NCBI GenBank assembly: GCA_022601645.1
Contig: JAJACH010000001.1
Location: 1,129,743-1,193,742 of the forward strand
From: Chlamydiia bacterium
Lineage (GTDB): Bacteria > Chlamydiota > Chlamydiia > Chlamydiales > Simkaniaceae
Length of the DNA stretch: 64,000 nt
Reading direction: 5' to 3'
Shown here piece after piece: positions 15,270-23,524 of this stretch (position 1 is its first letter; every line of letters begins with the position of its first letter). Below the pieces are notes generated by a model that was not told where the DNA came from, made no database searches, and saw only the letters and a list, made by a program, of their open reading frames with translations. The translations under genes were made by a program, and so were the position numbers.

Positions 15270-15702
15270 CAAATGGTTCTTTGAAAGCGCGGTAGACTTT
15301 AGCATCTCCTTTTGCACTTTTTTTAAGCTCCTCATACTCTTCTACGAGGTCAGGGCGCTGACGTAATGTGTCTCGGAAAAGAAGAAGATCACTCCAATTT
15401 TCTGAGAGATATTCCATAATGTGGATGTGAAAACCAGCGCGCTTTAAGAACCACCTATCCTCTGTTGAATGATCAAGACGGAGCGTATACCCAAGTTCAA
15501 CCAAAGACTTAGAAACCGGCTCGACTTCCCCTTTCTTGCAACCGATCGCTATGTCTATAATGCCCTTTCCCCCAACACCTGGCACTGCCGTTGAACCCAC
15601 ATGCTCGACCACACATCCCTTAAGGTTAAAACGCTTAACTTCTGCCGCATATTTACTCGCGCTATCTGAGGGGAACGGCTTGAAGTCATATTTGTTTAGC
15701 AT
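15238..15702 (-). CDS. GrpB family (UPF0157) protein
   Basis: A 154-residue protein of the GrpB/UPF0157 family in the nucleotidyltransferase superfamily. The diagnostic phrase EHVGSTAVPGVGGKGIIDIA (Gly-Ser followed by an Asp-containing strand) is at about residues 33-52. Later signatures are FHIHIMEY and LLFRDTLRQRPDLVEEYEEL. The biochemical function of the family is not settled; some members are linked to dephospho-CoA kinase fusions. No operon partner. Confidence 0.8.
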   Translation of the reverse strand: MLNKYDFKPFPSDSASKYAAEVKRFNLKGCVVEHVGSTAVPGVGGKGIIDIAIGCKKGEVEPVSKSLVELGYTLRLDHSTEDRWFLKRAGFHIHIMEYLSENWSDLLLFRDTLRQRPDLVEEYEELKKSAKGDAKVYRAFKEPFVNRVLGKSSH

Positions 15703-15772
15703 TCAAATAACTCCTACTATTTAAGCATACTATGAATTGTGCTATAGTGCAGTGAAATTCACATAGGATCGT

Positions 15773-16282
15773 ATGTCAACAGACGCAAGTATTCAAGCCC
15801 AATGTACCGCAAGCGCAATGCTTACCTTCACTTGCATGGAGTGGCTTGCTTATCAAGGCGACCTAGAAAGAGCTATCTATATTCTTGCAATCGACTGCTT
15901 AACCTTTGGGTCGAGGAATCCTGAGGATTTCGTAACCCGAGTCATTGCAGGAGAAATGGTCCTAGAGACCGGCAGACTCATCACCCTATTAAAAAAGGGG
16001 CCTGAACTACTGACAAGGCTACTTTACCTTCAAACAACCGGAGGTGCCCTACTGGACAACGATGATCTGGCCCCAACAGCGCGCATCGATCTAAGTGAGG
16101 AATTAGAGCGCCTCAGGGCCACGGATGTCCCTGGGACAGTTCGAGCCTACTTCCTAGGGTTACAACTGCTAGCCCTAGCTGAATACACTACGTTAAAATC
16201 TAACCCACTCTACCTAAATGATTTAGATCCACCCACCCCTCGACCTCCCCGTACCGCAGGAGCACTCCCACTCAGCACCTGA
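15773..16282 (+). CDS. Uncharacterised helical protein
   Basis: A 169-residue protein with no recognised family. The first 130 residues look helical and moderately hydrophobic (AMLTFTCMEWLAYQGDLERA, AIYILAIDCLTFGS, LRATDVPGTVRAYFLGLQLL), followed by a short proline-rich tail (DPPTPRPPRTAGAL). No signal peptide is visible. It lies beside another unknown proline-rich protein at 16364, in the same orientation and 80 bases away. A secreted effector or chaperone is possible but unsupported. Confidence 0.5.
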   Translation: MSTDASIQAQCTASAMLTFTCMEWLAYQGDLERAIYILAIDCLTFGSRNPEDFVTRVIAGEMVLETGRLITLLKKGPELLTRLLYLQTTGGALLDNDDLAPTARIDLSEELERLRATDVPGTVRAYFLGLQLLALAEYTTLKSNPLYLNDLDPPTPRPPRTAGALPLST

Positions 16283-16350
16283 TCCACCTAACCATCAAGT
16301 ACTTATATTTTTGTTTTTTAATTCTTGTTTTAAAAATATTACAAATGTTA

Positions 16351-16356
16351 TATAAT
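16351..16356 (+). promoter_or_regulatory. -10 box placed for a leaderless transcript
   Basis: TATAAT at 16351-16356 is followed seven bases later by the ATG of the next gene, with no Shine-Dalgarno between. Transcription would begin at or next to the start codon. The -35 box is unclear (TTGTTT at 16325-16330 would need a 20-base spacer). Confidence 0.4.
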
Positions 16357-16363
16357 ATAACTT

Positions 16364-17419
16364 ATGGCAGTTACAAGATCGACATCATCAGACATATCAT
16401 TTACTCAATTCTCGACTATAATGCTACCCGAGCTGATCAAGGATGAACATAGCCCTTTCTTTGAGAATTACCCCCCTGAGGTGCGAGTGCGCCTTAAGGC
16501 TATGCATGTGGCCGAAAGAGCCTTATCACCCTCATCAACACCCTTATCCCCCACAGTAAGAGCTACCCACTTAGCTACCATTGCCGCGGCAAAAGCCGTA
16601 CTTATTCCTGAGAGAGCGGCTCTTATAGAAGCTTGCTATCTAATGTATCAAAAAGTACTTAAAGCATCTACTGGGATGGTTGTTCTAGGTAGTGGTAATA
16701 TCCGTACAGATCCAGATCTGCTTCACGCCTTTGGCAAACTAACACATGAATCCCCCTCTGCAGAAGGAGCCATTCTCAGCACAAACGTATGGTCGCTCAC
16801 ACTAAATGATTCACTAATCCTCTCAGCCTACCTCAACGGCATGGATTGCTGCGTCTCACTTCCAACAGGATTTCCTACATCTAAAGATGTGCGTAACAAA
16901 CCAGGACCAAAATCAATGCTTACTCCTACAAGCAAACGCGTGCTCTGCAGGGAGCTTGAAATGCTCTTTGCTTTAGGCTTCACACAAAGAAACTCTCCAG
17001 AGGATGTAAAGAAGTATGGGATGATGTTCCGCGTACCTGACCACCTACGCTTAGAGCTCAGAAGATTAACATCTGACGAAAGAGCTGCAAGGGCTCGCGT
17101 TGCCATACAAACCATGCGAGAGGCTGCCGCAAATACAACTTCTATCAAAGCTCTGGCAGAACGTTTTGGCGGATGGGGATCAGCCGCAACCACCCCTGCT
17201 ACAGGAGTCAGCCCCGCCACCGCAAGACCTTCCATTTCCACCCCAAGCGCACCACCACTGCCCCCTATCACCGGGTCGCCTAGAGCTTCTGGGTTGAGGT
17301 CTGCGATTTCTGGAGCACCATCGCCACTTTCCCCACCACCTCCTCCAGGACGACCCTTTAGCCCCGGAACGCCAAGAAGATCTCCCTTCACATATCCAAC
17401 TGGCACAAGCCGAAAGTAA
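16364..17419 (+). CDS. Uncharacterised protein with proline-rich C-terminus
   Basis: A 351-residue protein. Residues 1-255 are unrecognised but compositionally normal and mostly helical. From about 270 to the end it is rich in Pro, Ser and Ala, with SAPPLPPITGSP and a run of five prolines in LSPPPPPGRPFSPG. Such tracts bind profilin, WH1/EVH1 or SH3 domains in eukaryotes, so a host-facing effector is a reasonable guess. No signal peptide is visible; type III secretion would not need one. The last 32 bases overlap the convergent Nudix gene. The antisense frame here is rejected. Confidence 0.55.
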   Translation: MAVTRSTSSDISFTQFSTIMLPELIKDEHSPFFENYPPEVRVRLKAMHVAERALSPSSTPLSPTVRATHLATIAAAKAVLIPERAALIEACYLMYQKVLKASTGMVVLGSGNIRTDPDLLHAFGKLTHESPSAEGAILSTNVWSLTLNDSLILSAYLNGMDCCVSLPTGFPTSKDVRNKPGPKSMLTPTSKRVLCRELEMLFALGFTQRNSPEDVKKYGMMFRVPDHLRLELRRLTSDERAARARVAIQTMREAAANTTSIKALAERFGGWGSAATTPATGVSPATARPSISTPSAPPLPPITGSPRASGLRSAISGAPSPLSPPPPPGRPFSPGTPRRSPFTYPTGTSRK

Positions 17420-18179
17420 GAAATGGATCTCGGATAGCGACTTGCTCTACTCTGCCATGCACCTCCACCTCTAAATACCCTTGAGCCAAACCTCGTCTTA
17501 CATCAGCTAATGTCAAAGAAACCACACCAGCAATCGCTTCGGAATCCTCAGGAGCAGCATCCCCTTGCATAGAAATCTTTGCCATAAATACCGGCAGAAC
17601 CGACCCCATAGTACCCGTATCAATTGCCACTGAACCCAAAGACACCACCTCAGAGGCCATCAAACCAGTCTCCTCGAAAAGCTCACGCCTGACCGTCTCT
17701 TCAAGCGACTCACCATCTTCCATCATCCCCCTTGGCAGCTCAAGCTCAAACGACCGTGTCGCATGCCGATAATTAAGATTTAATACAATTTCTCCAGATG
17801 GCCAAACCGGCATGACAGCAACGCCCGTCGCCGCATTTCCCAAACCACTTTTCCACAGCAATCGATTATACGTTCCAAAAGCGCCACTTGGGAAAAGCAC
17901 CGCATCCCTAAGAATGAGCCAATACTGGTCCTCGAAAACAACACCCACCCGACTACAACTTTCCGCCATCTCTTCTGAGAACCCCTTTGCTAAAAGGCGC
18001 CCTTTCTGAATCTCCTGCACCCTCAAAATCTCATCTTCATCTAGAATGATCTCAATTTCCCCCGCCTGATGATCCCCCACCTCCTGATCAACCACCTGCA
18101 AGTAAGCAAAATACTCATCTACCCCAGATCCCCAAACCCCCATCACCCACAACACCGCTAAAGCAACTAAACTTTTCAT
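17388..18179 (-). CDS. Nudix hydrolase with N-terminal signal peptide
   Basis: A 263-residue protein. I start it at ATG 18179, where MKSLVALAVLWVMGVWGSG reads as a signal peptide or anchor; the longer frame from 18305 adds only an unlikely leader. The Nudix box is complete: G-MMEDG-E-SLEETVR-RE-L-F-EE-T-G-L (Gx5Ex7REUxEExGU), at about residue 165. ELPRGMMEDGES resembles ADP-ribose/nucleoside-diphosphate-sugar pyrophosphatases. An export signal on a Nudix enzyme is unusual, since substrates are normally cytoplasmic. Confidence 0.75.
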   Translation of the reverse strand: MKSLVALAVLWVMGVWGSGVDEYFAYLQVVDQEVGDHQAGEIEIILDEDEILRVQEIQKGRLLAKGFSEEMAESCSRVGVVFEDQYWLILRDAVLFPSGAFGTYNRLLWKSGLGNAATGVAVMPVWPSGEIVLNLNYRHATRSFELELPRGMMEDGESLEETVRRELFEETGLMASEVVSLGSVAIDTGTMGSVLPVFMAKISMQGDAAPEDSEAIAGVVSLTLADVRRGLAQGYLEVEVHGRVEQVAIRDPFLTFGLCQLDM

Positions 18180-18277
18180 AAAAACCTTGATTTGAGAAAA
18201 AAGGGAGTATAGACAAGAAACAAAATACCGATCAACCACCAATCTTAGAGCTTCAGATCGTAACAATGATGATCGAT

Positions 18278-18925
18278 TTAGATATGAGGCATGGTTGCTA
18301 AACATAGATTATTCGAAGCAGTGGTGAACTGCAAGCTATCCTTAGCATTAAAGCCTTGAATGAGATCTAAGTATAAGTTTACAAAATCATCGAAAATGGG
18401 TGGTGGATTCTCTGGTATACAGATCAAATCATTAGGGGTATCAATTTCCTTTTTTGTGAACCCTTTAGCTAGAGAAAAATGATCCCCGTATTTGTTATCC
18501 AAGTGCCTGACTTCAAAATTTATTCTAGAAGCATGTAAATAAGCCGGTGGTATCTTTGCAAATTGATTCATTGAAGTAATTTTCGAGCCATATTCTCCGA
18601 TCATTTGGTTAACTCCCCAAACAGCCCCACCAATAGTCACGAGATTTTTTTTACTTTGATCTGTCAGTTCTGTGGATCCAGGTTCACATGTAATATACTC
18701 GCCTGACGGTCCTGCTTGCATTGTGCTTAAGAATTTTGCAATTGAAGAGTTACGGGGCAATTCGTTCATCCAGTTTGTAATTTCAGCGTTAAGTTTTGTT
18801 AAACTCGGCGCGCCGGTCTCATGGTCATAGAATTTAAAAAGATTAGCATTGAGCTGAATGGTTGATTGAATTCCCGGATCTGATGGAATGTCATTTGATT
18901 CGTTATGAACAGGTTGGATTTCCAT
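18278..18925 (-). CDS. Uncharacterised protein
   Basis: A 215-residue protein with no recognised domain, signal peptide or membrane segment. It begins MEIQPVHNESNDIPSDPGIQ and contains the patches NWMNELPRNSSIAKFLSTMQ and IFDDFVNLYLDLIQGFNAKD. AAAGGGGG eight bases before the ATG is a strong ribosome binding site. The Ser/Asn-rich, disordered N-terminus resembles those of type III secreted proteins, but this is only an impression. No close relation to neighbours. Confidence 0.5.
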   Translation of the reverse strand: MEIQPVHNESNDIPSDPGIQSTIQLNANLFKFYDHETGAPSLTKLNAEITNWMNELPRNSSIAKFLSTMQAGPSGEYITCEPGSTELTDQSKKNLVTIGGAVWGVNQMIGEYGSKITSMNQFAKIPPAYLHASRINFEVRHLDNKYGDHFSLAKGFTKKEIDTPNDLICIPENPPPIFDDFVNLYLDLIQGFNAKDSLQFTTASNNLCLATMPHI

Positions 18926-18965
18926 AGAGCCCCCTTTAATTTGCTGTAATATCTAATTGTCCATA

Positions 18966-19457
18966 TTATTCAATACACTTTTCTTCCGTTATACACATAA
19001 AATTTTTCAGAGTCGCCCGAACCCTTGGGCTAAAGGACTCAAGAGGGACAGGCTCTCCGACATACCCCCTTTCCCCCTCGCCAGGAGGTTTAATAGTGAA
19101 AGCAAATTCTGCCTTTTCTGGAACACCATACTTTTGCAAAAACTCACCACCTAAACCACACACCTGATTTTTGGGGTCCACAGGATCGATAAAAATTTTA
19201 TCATTCGCCTGCAAACGCACATCCTCTCCAACAAGCACCTCCCCGCCATCTCGCTTGATCGCAAACATCCTTCCTCCACCTGGTCTCAGCGTCTTTTTCC
19301 TACCTTTAACAACCACATCAAGCGGTTCATCTTGCTCATTATAAATGTAGAGCAAAACCTTCGACGGCCATTTATTAGACACACCCCGCTCTTGAAACAT
19401 GCAGGTGAAACCAAAGAAGAGTGAGAGACAAATGACAAAGAAAATGAGGCCTTTCAT
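18966..19457 (-). CDS. Uncharacterised exported protein
   Basis: A 163-residue protein beginning at ATG 19457 with a signal sequence (MKGLIFFVICLSLFFGFTC). The Cys at the end of the hydrophobic run (FTC-MFQ) could be a lipobox, but FGFTC is a poor match. The mature part is small, beta-rich and charged (VLLYIYNEQDEPLDVVVKGR, KTLRPGGGRMFAIKRDGG), with CGLGGEF and a Cys pair at the end (CITEEKC) that could form disulfides. It resembles small periplasmic chlamydial proteins but no family is recognised. Confidence 0.55.
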   Translation of the reverse strand: MKGLIFFVICLSLFFGFTCMFQERGVSNKWPSKVLLYIYNEQDEPLDVVVKGRKKTLRPGGGRMFAIKRDGGEVLVGEDVRLQANDKIFIDPVDPKNQVCGLGGEFLQKYGVPEKAEFAFTIKPPGEGERGYVGEPVPLESFSPRVRATLKNFMCITEEKCIE

Positions 19458-19528
19458 ACACACCAAAGTTTGCTAAAAATAATCCCCTACACGCAGTATT
19501 ATGTCAAAAAGACAATGCCTGACCCCCA

Positions 19529-19588
19529 CTATCTACGACAAGCGTAGGCCTTTAGGCCACATGAGGAGAGATAGTGCAAAATCGTCCA
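19529..19588. repeat. 60-bp hairpin repeat, copy 1
   Basis: Begins CTATCTACGACAAGCGTAGG and ends AATCGTCCA. The other copy at 19706-19765 differs at two bases only, both in the loop of the hairpin CTACG-ACAAG-CGTAG. A second stem GGCC-TTTA-GGCC follows. CACTATCT (19527-19534) can pair with AGATAGTG (19570-19577). Confidence 0.7.
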
Positions 19589-19705
19589 CACAATAACACT
19601 TCCCAATTTTTCCTGTCAGCATTTGGATTGGTCTAAGAAGAAGCTAAAGTTTAGCGTTACATAATTATTAGGGGGTTCCCCGATTTTTCATGTGGCGAGT
19701 TTGTG

Positions 19706-19765
19706 CTATCTACGACGAACGTAGGCCTTTAGGCCACATGAGGAGAGATAGTGCAAAATCGTCCA
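19706..19765. repeat. 60-bp hairpin repeat, copy 2
   Basis: Same element as at 19529, with loop ACGAA instead of ACAAG. This copy can form longer stems with its own upstream flank: TCATGTGGC (19688-19696) with GCCACATGA, and TTTGTGCTATCT (19701-19712) with AGATAGTGCAAA (19747-19758). It ends 9 bases before the 3' end of tRNA-Tyr. The 317 bases between the genes at 19457 and 19775 hold only these repeats. Confidence 0.7.
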
Positions 19766-19774
19766 TGATAAAAT

Positions 19775-19856
19775 TGGGGGCGGTCAGACTCGAACTGACG
19801 GAGACCGAAGTCGAGGGATTTACAGTCCCTTGCAATTGCCACTATGCGACACCCCC
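19775..19856 (-). tRNA. tRNA-Tyr (GTA)
   Basis: Class II tRNA of 82 bases with an acceptor stem of GGGGGTG against CGCCCCC, discriminator A, anticodon loop CTGTAAA, a long variable arm CGACTTCGGTC and T-arm GTTCGAGTC. CCA is not encoded. It lies 17 bases after tRNA-Thr on the same strand. Confidence 0.92.
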
Positions 19857-19873
19857 TCAACTGAGGGAAAAGA

Positions 19874-19946
19874 TGCTGGCGAAAGGAATTGAACCCTCAA
19901 CCGTCCGATTACAAGTCGGGTGCTCTACCAATTGAGCTACACCAGC
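19874..19946 (-). tRNA. tRNA-Thr (TGT)
   Basis: A 73-base cloverleaf beginning GCTGGTGTAGCTCAATTGGT, anticodon loop CTTGTAA, T-arm GGTTCAATTCC and acceptor 3' side CGCCAGC plus A. CCA is not encoded. It is transcribed just before tRNA-Tyr. Confidence 0.92.
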
Positions 19947-19962
19947 GTGGATAGAAAATATC

Positions 19963-20238
19963 TTAACTAGGCCCAGGTTTTTTTTCAACCTTTCCGAGAG
20001 AAACTGATTTTTCCTTGAGAGATTTGGGTTCTGAGGGAGTTGTTGGAGCGACAATTTTGTTAAAGAGCGAGCCCATTTTTGCGCCTTGAGCGGCTTTTGC
20101 CACTTTATCGGCTGTTTTTGAGCTTGTGAGGACTGTTGCTGTTTTGCGTTGGAGGTAAGATTTTTTTTCACAGCACTTCTTGTATTTTTTTCCTGATCCG
20201 CATGGGCAGGGATCGTTTCGCCCGACCTTCTGATTCAT
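19963..20238 (-). CDS. SEC-C motif protein
   Basis: A 91-residue protein whose N-terminus is a complete SEC-C zinc-binding motif ([18 protein letters not shown]), as at the end of SecA. The rest is Lys/Ala-rich and low in complexity ([20 protein letters not shown]). Stand-alone SEC-C proteins may contact ribosomes or SecB-like partners; the role here is unknown. TGGAG five bases before the ATG is a good ribosome binding site. It sits upstream of tRNA-Thr/Tyr on the same strand. Confidence 0.72.
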   Translation of the reverse strand: MNQKVGRNDPCPCGSGKKYKKCCEKKSYLQRKTATVLTSSKTADKVAKAAQGAKMGSLFNKIVAPTTPSEPKSLKEKSVSLGKVEKKPGPS

Positions 20239-20285
20239 GGTAACTCCATTGAACTCTTATTTCTTAGGTGTTATAGTTTACCCCA

Positions 20286-21047
20286 ATGACGGGAAATTTA
20301 GCACTAAAAATCCATCTTCCTTTGGCGCGTCCTCCTTGGACCCAACTGGGTCGAAAACTGGAATCGATGTGTCGCAAAGCCATTTACGATTACAACCTAC
20401 TAGAGGGCGTCGATCATTTGGCAATTGCCCTTAGTGGAGGGAAGGACAGCCTAACTTTGTTATACTTGCTGAAGGCGATTTCTGGGAAGGGCGTTCAGGA
20501 CTTTAAGGTTACGGCAATTCATGTGGATGGGGCTTTTTCGTGTGGGGCGGGCCTTGACAAAGGATTTTTAGACGGAATTTGCAGAGAACTCGGGGTAGAT
20601 TTGGTCCGCCGGACGGTGGATCAAAAGCGGGAACTTGAGTGTTATACGTGTTCAAGAAAAAGGCGAACGCTTATTTTTGAGGCAGCCAAGGAAGTGGGGG
20701 CCACCTCGATTGCCTTTGGCCACCACCGAGATGACTCGATTCAAACGCTTCTTATGAACCTGTTCCACAAAGCAGAATTTGCTGCAAACCTCCCAAAAGT
20801 CCACATGCGCGATTACGGGGTCACGATCACAAGGCCACTGATTTACGTGAGTGAAAAACAAATTATCGAGTTTGCCAAATTGTACGGTTTTCAACGGATT
20901 ACCTGTCAGTGTCCAGTTGGCGCAAACTCAATGCGCAAACAAACTGAAGCGATCCTAAAGGATATAGAACGCACCTACCCAAATGTGCGGACAAATTTAG
21001 CCACTTGTGCTAAGCTGTTTGGATCGGAAAAAGCAAAGGATAAATGA
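20286..21047 (+). CDS. TtcA-like PP-loop ATPase (tRNA thiolation)
   Basis: A 253-residue N-type ATP pyrophosphatase. The PP-loop is ALSGGKDSLTLL at about residue 48. CYTCSRKRR (CxxC) near 120 and a second cysteine pair CQCP near 210 fit the iron-sulfur TtcA/TtuA group rather than TilS. AFGHHRDDSIQTLLMN is the typical H-H-x-D-D segment. The expected reaction is ATP-dependent 2-thiolation of cytidine 32 in tRNA. It overlaps putP by ATGA. Confidence 0.8.
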   Translation: MTGNLALKIHLPLARPPWTQLGRKLESMCRKAIYDYNLLEGVDHLAIALSGGKDSLTLLYLLKAISGKGVQDFKVTAIHVDGAFSCGAGLDKGFLDGICRELGVDLVRRTVDQKRELECYTCSRKRRTLIFEAAKEVGATSIAFGHHRDDSIQTLLMNLFHKAEFAANLPKVHMRDYGVTITRPLIYVSEKQIIEFAKLYGFQRITCQCPVGANSMRKQTEAILKDIERTYPNVRTNLATCAKLFGSEKAKDK

Positions 21048-22492
21048 TGCCAATCATTGAGATCATCGCAGTTACGATTTACTGCGCGATCCTTTTTACC
21101 ATTGGATACTTTTCTTACAGACGTCATATCAGCTCAAGCGACTACCTCATTGGAGGACGATCGCTAAACTACTATATGACCGCGATGGCCGCCCAAGCCT
21201 CTGACATGAGCTCTTGGCTTTTTATGGCATTTCCAGCTTTGATCTTTCGAGAAGGACTCTTTCACGCTTGGTTTGCCGTAGGGCTTGCAGTATTTATGTA
21301 CCTGAACTGGCACTTTGTAGCCCCACGAGTGCGTAAGATGACAGAGCAATATAACGCCCTGACATTCTCTTCCTTTTTTGAGTCTCGCTTCGCTGACACC
21401 TCGGGCATTATCCGCATCTTTACCGCCTTCATGTCGCTTCTCTTCTACTCCATCTACATCTCATCAGGACTCTATGGACTTGGCCTCTTACTTGAAGTCC
21501 TCTTTGACATTAACTATATCTGGGGAATTACCATCGGCATCTGCGTTGTCATCCCCTACCTCTTTTTTGGTGGGTATAAAACACTTGCTTGGATCGACCT
21601 TTTTCAAGGAATCTTCCTGCTCATCGTCATCGCCGTTGTTCCAATCTACGCCCTTAAATTCATCGGAGGCTTTGAAGCGATCACCCCAGCTTTAAAAGCC
21701 AAAGATTTATCGTGGGCTCTGATTCCAAACTTTGAACCCAAAACCTTTTTCTCCATTCTCATGTTAGTCGGTGGATGGGGCCTTGGATACTTTGGCCAAC
21801 CGCACATCGTCACCAAATTTATGGGGATTAAACACGTCTCAGACGTACGCAAAGCAAAATGGGTCGGCATGTCCTGGCAAATCATCGCTTTATTTGGATC
21901 AACCTTGATCGGACTTGTCGCCGTCGCTTTTTATAAGAGCGGCATCGCCGACGATCAGCTCGTCTTCGTCGAAATGGTCCGCCTCCTCTTCCCTCCCTTT
22001 TTAGCAGCCTTCGTGCTCTGCGCCGCCATTGCCGCCACCATTTCCACCATGGACTCACAAATCCTTGTCCTAGCAACCAACTTGACAGAAGATTTTTATA
22101 AACGCATCTTCCGTAAAAACGCTTCATCAGACGAACTCGTTTTAGTCTCTCGTATCGCCATCATCTTCATCGCTCTTTTCGCTTACGCCATTGCCTTTTT
22201 CCGCATCTCCACCATTTACGAACTCGTCTTCTTTGCCTGGTCAGGGCTTGGAGCCTCTTTCGGCCCCCTCATGCTCTTTTCCCTCTATTCAAAACGCGTT
22301 ACCAAACAAGGGGCATGGGCCGGCATCCTATCTGGGGGAATCATCGCCGCCATCTGGCCCGAAAAACTCACCAGTGTACCAACAATCATCCCTGCCTTTT
22401 CAATCAGCGCCATCTTAATCTACACCATCTCACTCCTAAGTAAAAACACCCACCATCCCATGGAGGAACACGATGCACATACTCATCACTAA
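21044..22492 (+). CDS. putP: Sodium:solute symporter (PutP family)
   Basis: A 482-residue membrane protein with about 12-13 helices. Signatures of the SSS family are the N-terminal SSSDYLIGGRSLNYYMTAMA, then AAQASDMSSWLFMAFPALIF and the core GYKTLAWIDLFQGIFLL. These match the sodium/proline symporter PutP, which imports proline with sodium. It ends with a His-rich tail (HHPMEEHDAHTHH). An ATGA overlap with the TtcA-like gene and a 20-base overlap with surE point to one transcript. Proline uptake suits an intracellular amino-acid scavenger. Confidence 0.85.
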   Translation: MMPIIEIIAVTIYCAILFTIGYFSYRRHISSSDYLIGGRSLNYYMTAMAAQASDMSSWLFMAFPALIFREGLFHAWFAVGLAVFMYLNWHFVAPRVRKMTEQYNALTFSSFFESRFADTSGIIRIFTAFMSLLFYSIYISSGLYGLGLLLEVLFDINYIWGITIGICVVIPYLFFGGYKTLAWIDLFQGIFLLIVIAVVPIYALKFIGGFEAITPALKAKDLSWALIPNFEPKTFFSILMLVGGWGLGYFGQPHIVTKFMGIKHVSDVRKAKWVGMSWQIIALFGSTLIGLVAVAFYKSGIADDQLVFVEMVRLLFPPFLAAFVLCAAIAATISTMDSQILVLATNLTEDFYKRIFRKNASSDELVLVSRIAIIFIALFAYAIAFFRISTIYELVFFAWSGLGASFGPLMLFSLYSKRVTKQGAWAGILSGGIIAAIWPEKLTSVPTIIPAFSISAILIYTISLLSKNTHHPMEEHDAHTHH

Positions 22493-23243
22493 CGACGACG
22501 GCATCCACTCACCTGGCCTCAAAGAACTTTTTGAAGCAGTCCGCCATCTCGGCCCCGTCACCATCGCAGCTCCAAGCGATGAGAAATCCGGTGCATCCAC
22601 ATCCACCACCTTCACAACCCCCCTTAAAGTCACACCTCACCATTGGCCAAATGCCTTTGCCTACCACATCAACGGCACCCCCGCCGACTGTACAAAGATC
22701 GCCCTTGGTGTGCTCTTGAAAGACAACCCACCAGACATCGTCATCTCAGGAATCAACCACGGCACCAACTCAGGACGCAACGTGCTCTACTCAGGAACCG
22801 TCGGAGGCGTCATCGAAAGTACACTTCGAGGCTATCCATCCATCGCCTTTTCCTACAACGACTGGAGCCACCATTCCTTTCCCGATGTAAAGCCCCACAT
22901 CCCACACATCATCACCCATATGGTCGACCATCCCTTGCCTCACGGAACCCTCCTCAACGTTAACTTCCCCAACCCGCCCCTCAAAGGAATCAAACTCGCC
23001 CGACAAGGACTAGGTTACTGGCTAGAAGACCCCGAACATCAAGGGGATTCCTCCTATCTCATGAAAGGGCTCTGGGCTGATTTCGACGCGGAACATCCAG
23101 AGTCAGATATCTCTTACCTACGTCAAAATTACATCACATGCTCACCCTTACACGTCAACGAACTGACCGACCACACCGTCATGACCTCTCACAAAGATCA
23201 TTTTGAAACCACCTTGCATAAAAAATTAAACCTTGAAGAATAA
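22473..23243 (+). CDS. surE: 5'/3'-nucleotidase SurE
   Basis: A 256-residue metal-dependent survival-protein phosphatase that removes phosphate from nucleoside monophosphates. It begins MHILITNDDGIHSPGLKELF, which contains the catalytic DD pair. Later metal ligands are in SGINHGTNSGRNVLYSGTVG and the Ser/Asn cluster PSDEKSGAS. Length is normal. GGAGGAA eight bases upstream fixes the start within the end of putP. Confidence 0.9.
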   Translation: MHILITNDDGIHSPGLKELFEAVRHLGPVTIAAPSDEKSGASTSTTFTTPLKVTPHHWPNAFAYHINGTPADCTKIALGVLLKDNPPDIVISGINHGTNSGRNVLYSGTVGGVIESTLRGYPSIAFSYNDWSHHSFPDVKPHIPHIITHMVDHPLPHGTLLNVNFPNPPLKGIKLARQGLGYWLEDPEHQGDSSYLMKGLWADFDAEHPESDISYLRQNYITCSPLHVNELTDHTVMTSHKDHFETTLHKKLNLEE

Positions 23244-23297
23244 CCCTTACCCACGCTAGAATAACACCATCTCAAGTTAGGCAACGCCTAACATTTG

Positions 23298-23370
23298 GGG
23301 CGTATAGCTCAGTTGGTAGAGCACCTGTTTTACACACAGGCGGTCATAGGTTCGAATCCTGTTGCGCCCA
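23298..23370 (+). tRNA. tRNA-Val (TAC)
   Basis: A 73-base cloverleaf from GGGCGTATAGCTCAGTTGGT to TGCGCCC plus A, anticodon loop TTTACAC, T-arm GGTTCGAATCC. A run of seven Ts follows 8 bases later. Its 3' 51 bases are copied again at 23524. Confidence 0.93.
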
Positions 23371-23402
23371 ATCCCCTTTTTTTATTATTACCTGAGTTTA
23401 TG

Positions 23403-23524
23403 TTTTAGGATGAGGAACAACTTATTTGGAATGATGAGCGAAGCGAATGAATTTTTTCGGAAGGCAGTACTTTAGTACGGCGGAGAAAAAAAATTTCAAA
23501 GAACGCCGTTCATCATCCTAAAAA
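23403..23524. repeat. Hairpin element with terminal inverted repeats (MITE-like)
   Basis: TTTTAGGATGAGGAAC at the left end (from 23403) pairs with GTTCATCATCCTAAAA at the right end (to 23524), with one mismatch. The centre has GTAC-TTTA-GTAC flanked by CGGAAGGCA / GGCGGAG and by AATTTTTT / AAAAAAAATT, so nearly the whole 120 bases can fold on itself. No coding frame. The partial copy at 23608-23713 lacks the right end. The 600 bases between tRNA-Val and YitT hold only these repeats and tRNA-Asp. Confidence 0.6.

Noticed and set aside
16828-17406. A 192-codon minus-strand frame opposite the proline-rich protein
   Set aside because: The Gly-rich product mirrors the Pro codons of the other strand. 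The plus-strand frame has a fitting promoter and normal composition over its first 255 residues.
19857-20171. A 104-codon minus-strand frame across tRNA-Thr and the SEC-C gene
   Set aside because: It runs through a tRNA and is an out-of-frame reading of the SEC-C gene, which has a perfect zinc motif.
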